Source: Eremophila alpestris peregrina (lineage: Eukaryota; Chordata; Aves; Passeriformes; Alaudidae). Taken from it: a stretch of DNA of 64,000 bases. Position 1 is the first letter of the stretch. The number at the start of each line of letters is the position of its first letter. Under the pieces are notes generated by a model. The model was given only the letters and a program-made list of their open reading frames with translations. It did no database searches and was not told the origin of the DNA. The position numbers and the translations under genes were made by a program. Shown one piece after another: positions 61,023 to 64,000 of the stretch. The stretch is taken from the NCBI GenBank assembly GCA_009792885.1, contig WMCF01000006.1, forward strand, positions 2,671,419 to 2,735,418, read 5' to 3'.

Positions 61023-63221
61023 ACCTCACTGCCATTAAAGTCTCCTTCCACACGTTACATCCAGATGGCCACAGACATTGTCCAGAGCCAATCACACTTC
61101 CTCAAGGATACTGTTAACTGACAACCTGAAATGGGCAATCTCATAGTTCTGTTACGACAAGTATTTAATAATGTTCCTTTTCAGAAACATCAGTTCAGCT
61201 AAAAATCCAAGTAGTGTCTTTTAAGTTACTTGCAACAGCACAAAAGCTATTCATGAAATTCATGATCTGAGGTAGGAAGAACCAAATGTGTTTAGAGTGA
61301 GGCAATGGGTAAAGCCACCCTGTTAGGTTGTACACCACACTAATTTACACCCACATTCAGTTAGGCCTGGGTTAAAGCCCTGCTTGAATTACACCTGACA
61401 GTCCATTCTGCTGAGACCCATGTTCAAATGCACATGAAGCCGCAAACACATCTTGGTGCTGACCAAATTTTGTCCCCAGTTTTTTGTCCCCAGGCTTATC
61501 AAACAGATTTGTATTTTAAGTTTTTTGCCATGTAGGGATATTAAACCTAGTGAAAGTTTAGAATTGATACAGATACATGGGTCTACCTTCCTGTGTTGTT
61601 AGGACGTGGAAGTCTGAAATGAAATAAAGCTTAATGAATGTCTACAAAAGGTCTCAAATAAGTACTGCTGCACTGTCAAATCAGTGTTGTTTCTTTTGGA
61701 CTGCAGCTGGGGATTTGAGCTTTGTTTGCTCTACAACAAAGGGTGTCACTGTCAGCCTTTCTCACCCAGATGCACACACATACCTGGGCTCACATTTACT
61801 GCACATTACATCTCCAGGATAACTAAAAAATATCTCTGACTGCCTGACAGTTGTACTCGTGTATAATGGGGAGTAGATACCACTCTCTCAAGTTCATTAA
61901 AATGATGAGATGGTTTGCTAGGAGAGTGGAAACACTGGGCAAAAGAAATGGGAACTAGCCAAGAAGCAGCACAAAACACTAAAAACCCACCTTTTCTACT
62001 GACAACTTCCCAGTAAGCATTTTTCCAGCAGTTTTAGATTAGGTTTGCCACATCTGATCAAAACAGCAGCTATTTTTTCTTGAAGTGTGGTTTCCTTTTT
62101 TATACTTGGTGAACATTAGTGTCCAGAAAGATAGACAGAACAGCCATGGTACACTGCAAATATTTTACAGGAATGTCTGACAACAGGTTTCTCCTAGCCT
62201 GAATAAATTTCAGATGTGCCTGCCTTGCAGAAACAAGTGGACAATCATGCAGAAATTTTTCTCCCTGCTTTTATTGCTTTAACAAACACAATAATGTAGA
62301 AGCAGCATTTGGAAGACTTATACAAATCAGGCTGTCTGCAAATGTTGATTAATGTCCTTCTATAAAAATAAAACCCCAACACTGATTAGCTATTTCGCAG
62401 TGCATTTCACACATGTATTAAGACAAGGTCAGGAGACCCTGTTATGGATGGGATAAACTTTTAAAAGTTGCTGCTGATTGCAGTCACATCCAGTTTAACA
62501 ATGCTGCTCCTCATAAATATCTTAATGAGTCTCAGGATAGTCTTCTTGCCCGGTGAGATTAGTGATATCCAGAAAGAGCAAGTTCCATGCTCAGCAGAGA
62601 AATCGGTTCAAGCCTCCACCCAGTTTAATGGTCTGCTTAAAAAGCAGCCCCCAGGATGCTCCCTTGCTCCTGTTGCCTCCCCAAAACTGAGTTGGCTCAC
62701 GAGATAAATGGGAGCTCGTAGGGAAGGATGCTGTGTGGCAGAGAAGACTGGAGTTTCTTAAAAATTAATGCTGAAAATAAAATTGCATTTTAGACTTGCT
62801 ATACTGTCCAGTAAAGACAGCACTAGTAAATATGCTTTATAAAAACAAACCCATAGAAATTTAAGAAAAATATCATATTTAGTAAAAGGATATTCACATA
62901 AAGACCTTGCCACATCTGTTAATTATATGCCAAGAAATCCAGCATATTCAGGGGCAGATAATTTTGAAGAGTAGTGGAATACTATATCTCTGCCCTAAAA
63001 TTCTGGACAGTACAGAAACACAAGTTCTCTGAGAAAACTCTCCAGGTTCCTTGCTCCATACTGTAGATAAGAAACTAAAACAACTCAGAAATCACCAGAA
63101 AAATCCTGAGACAAAATTTTACTCACATGTTCTTAACCTAGCATCTTACCTCAACAATACCAATCTTTCTCACAGGATTTTCTGGTGTTTTCCTATAATG
63201 TATTTTTAAATACGAGCATTT
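61023..63221. other. Unique non-coding sequence
   Basis: No recognised repeat or gene. The frames of 62-79 codons have no domain. Confidence 0.45.
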
Positions 63222-63512
63222 AATCACAGAATGGTTGGGGTTGGCAGCGACCTCTGGAGCTCACCTGGTCCAACTCCCTGCCAAAGCAGGTCCACCTACA
63301 GCAGGCTGCACAGGATCCTGTTCAGGTGGGTTTTCAACATCTCCAGAGAAAGAGACACCACAACCTCTCTGGACAGCCTGTTCCAGCCCTCTGTCACCAT
63401 CACAGTAAAGATGTCTTTTCCTCACATCCAGATGGAACTTCCTGTGTTTCAGTTTCTACACTTTGCCTGTTGTTCTATGGCTGGACACCACTGAAAAGAG
63501 TCTGGCCAGTTC
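63222..63512 (-). mobile_element. CR1 LINE 3' end, moderately preserved
   Basis: The plus strand is clear CR1 antisense: ATCACAGAATGGTTGGGGTT, GACCTCTGGAGCTCACCTGG, TCCAACTCCCTGCC, GTTCAGGTGGGTTTTCAACA, TCTCCAGAG, ACCACAACCTCTCTGGACAG, CCTGTTCCAG, then CAGATGGAACTTCCTGTGTT, TCAGTTT and GACACCACTGAAAAGAGTCT. It covers the 3' UTR and the end of ORF2. The 3' end of the element is at the left edge, where only one degenerate remnant of the 8-bp array remains. The frames of 87 and 128 codons across it are CR1-derived or antisense and not genes. Confidence 0.93.
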
Positions 63513-64000
63513 ATTTAGTGCCAGCACCACAAATAGTGCTCCATGTTGTTGAAACTCCTGACCATAAATCTGGGATAATTCTAACACAAACACCAGGAAC
63601 CATTCAAAAACAAAGAGTACATATTGTTGACTATGGCTATAAGAAGACTGCTGCAACTAAAGATTATGTCTTTTTAAAAGCAGACTCCCGCTGGAATAAT
63701 GATATATTATAAAAGGAGAGAAGAATAACTTCATGGACTGCTCTATTTGTTCAACCAACATATGGGAAGTGGAAAATTACTTTTTCAGTAGAGAAAAATA
63801 AACAGAGATCTCCTTAAACAACATTTTTTTGTTGGACAGTATGGGAACCTTATCAGCAGGCATGTGGGCTTATTCAATCACAGCTAATAAATTACCAGTA
63901 GGTATCAGATACAATGATAAAATTATGATCTTAAAATATATCCAAATTTGTAGTGCCTACAAAAGTGAAGTAGCAAATAGCATTTTACGGTTTAAGTATC
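63513..64000. other. Non-coding sequence to window edge
   Basis: No recognised feature after the CR1 fragment. Confidence 0.45.

Noticed and set aside
63231..63712. Frames of 87 and 128 codons
   Set aside because: They read the antisense of a CR1 3' end and then run into unrelated sequence.

Overview
The window looks like vertebrate nuclear DNA from a bird, most likely a passerine. It is AT-rich and full of short microsatellites, and no operon-like or exon-dense coding is visible. It carries at least eleven CR1 LINE remnants and three recognisable avian endogenous-retrovirus LTRs. The passerine call rests on the LTR at about 45990-46690, whose 3' part I recall from finch-type genomes. This is family recognition from memory, not a database result.

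I found no protein-coding gene, rRNA or tRNA that I can support. Open reading frames are short (183 codons at most), overlap on both strands, and often lie inside repeats (CR1, LTR, poly-T, TA arrays). The window is therefore a gene desert or the inside of a very long intron; the sequence alone does not say which.

Layout. 1-7890: unique AT-rich DNA with TA microsatellites. 7895-8850: two CR1 3' ends pointing toward each other. 9424-11272: A-rich sequence, then an 865-bp block present twice in tandem with a single N between the copies (10407), which looks like an assembly artefact. 13381-13841: minus-strand LTR fragment. 17345-17560: minus-strand CR1. 18595-19136: near-complete minus-strand ERVL-type LTR. 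21086-21447: TA/GA and GGGAA microsatellites. About 21.5-39.7 kb: mostly unique sequence with AT-rich low-complexity patches. 39690-43860: three CR1 pieces. 45990-46690: solo LTR with a duplicated 5' segment. 51022-51091: GTTT array. 51545-61022: a dense cluster of CR1 copies of several ages, including one with the reverse-transcriptase core deleted and a terminal ATTCTATG array, and several old copies recognisable only by scattered matches, plus a MIR-like SINE relic. 63222-63512: one more CR1 3' end.

No genes interact here. The story of the window is layered retrotransposon insertion in otherwise unique DNA, some of which may be conserved regulatory sequence, but that cannot be shown without alignments. 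I found no convincing new biological system. The most actionable observation is the probable false tandem duplication at the N.
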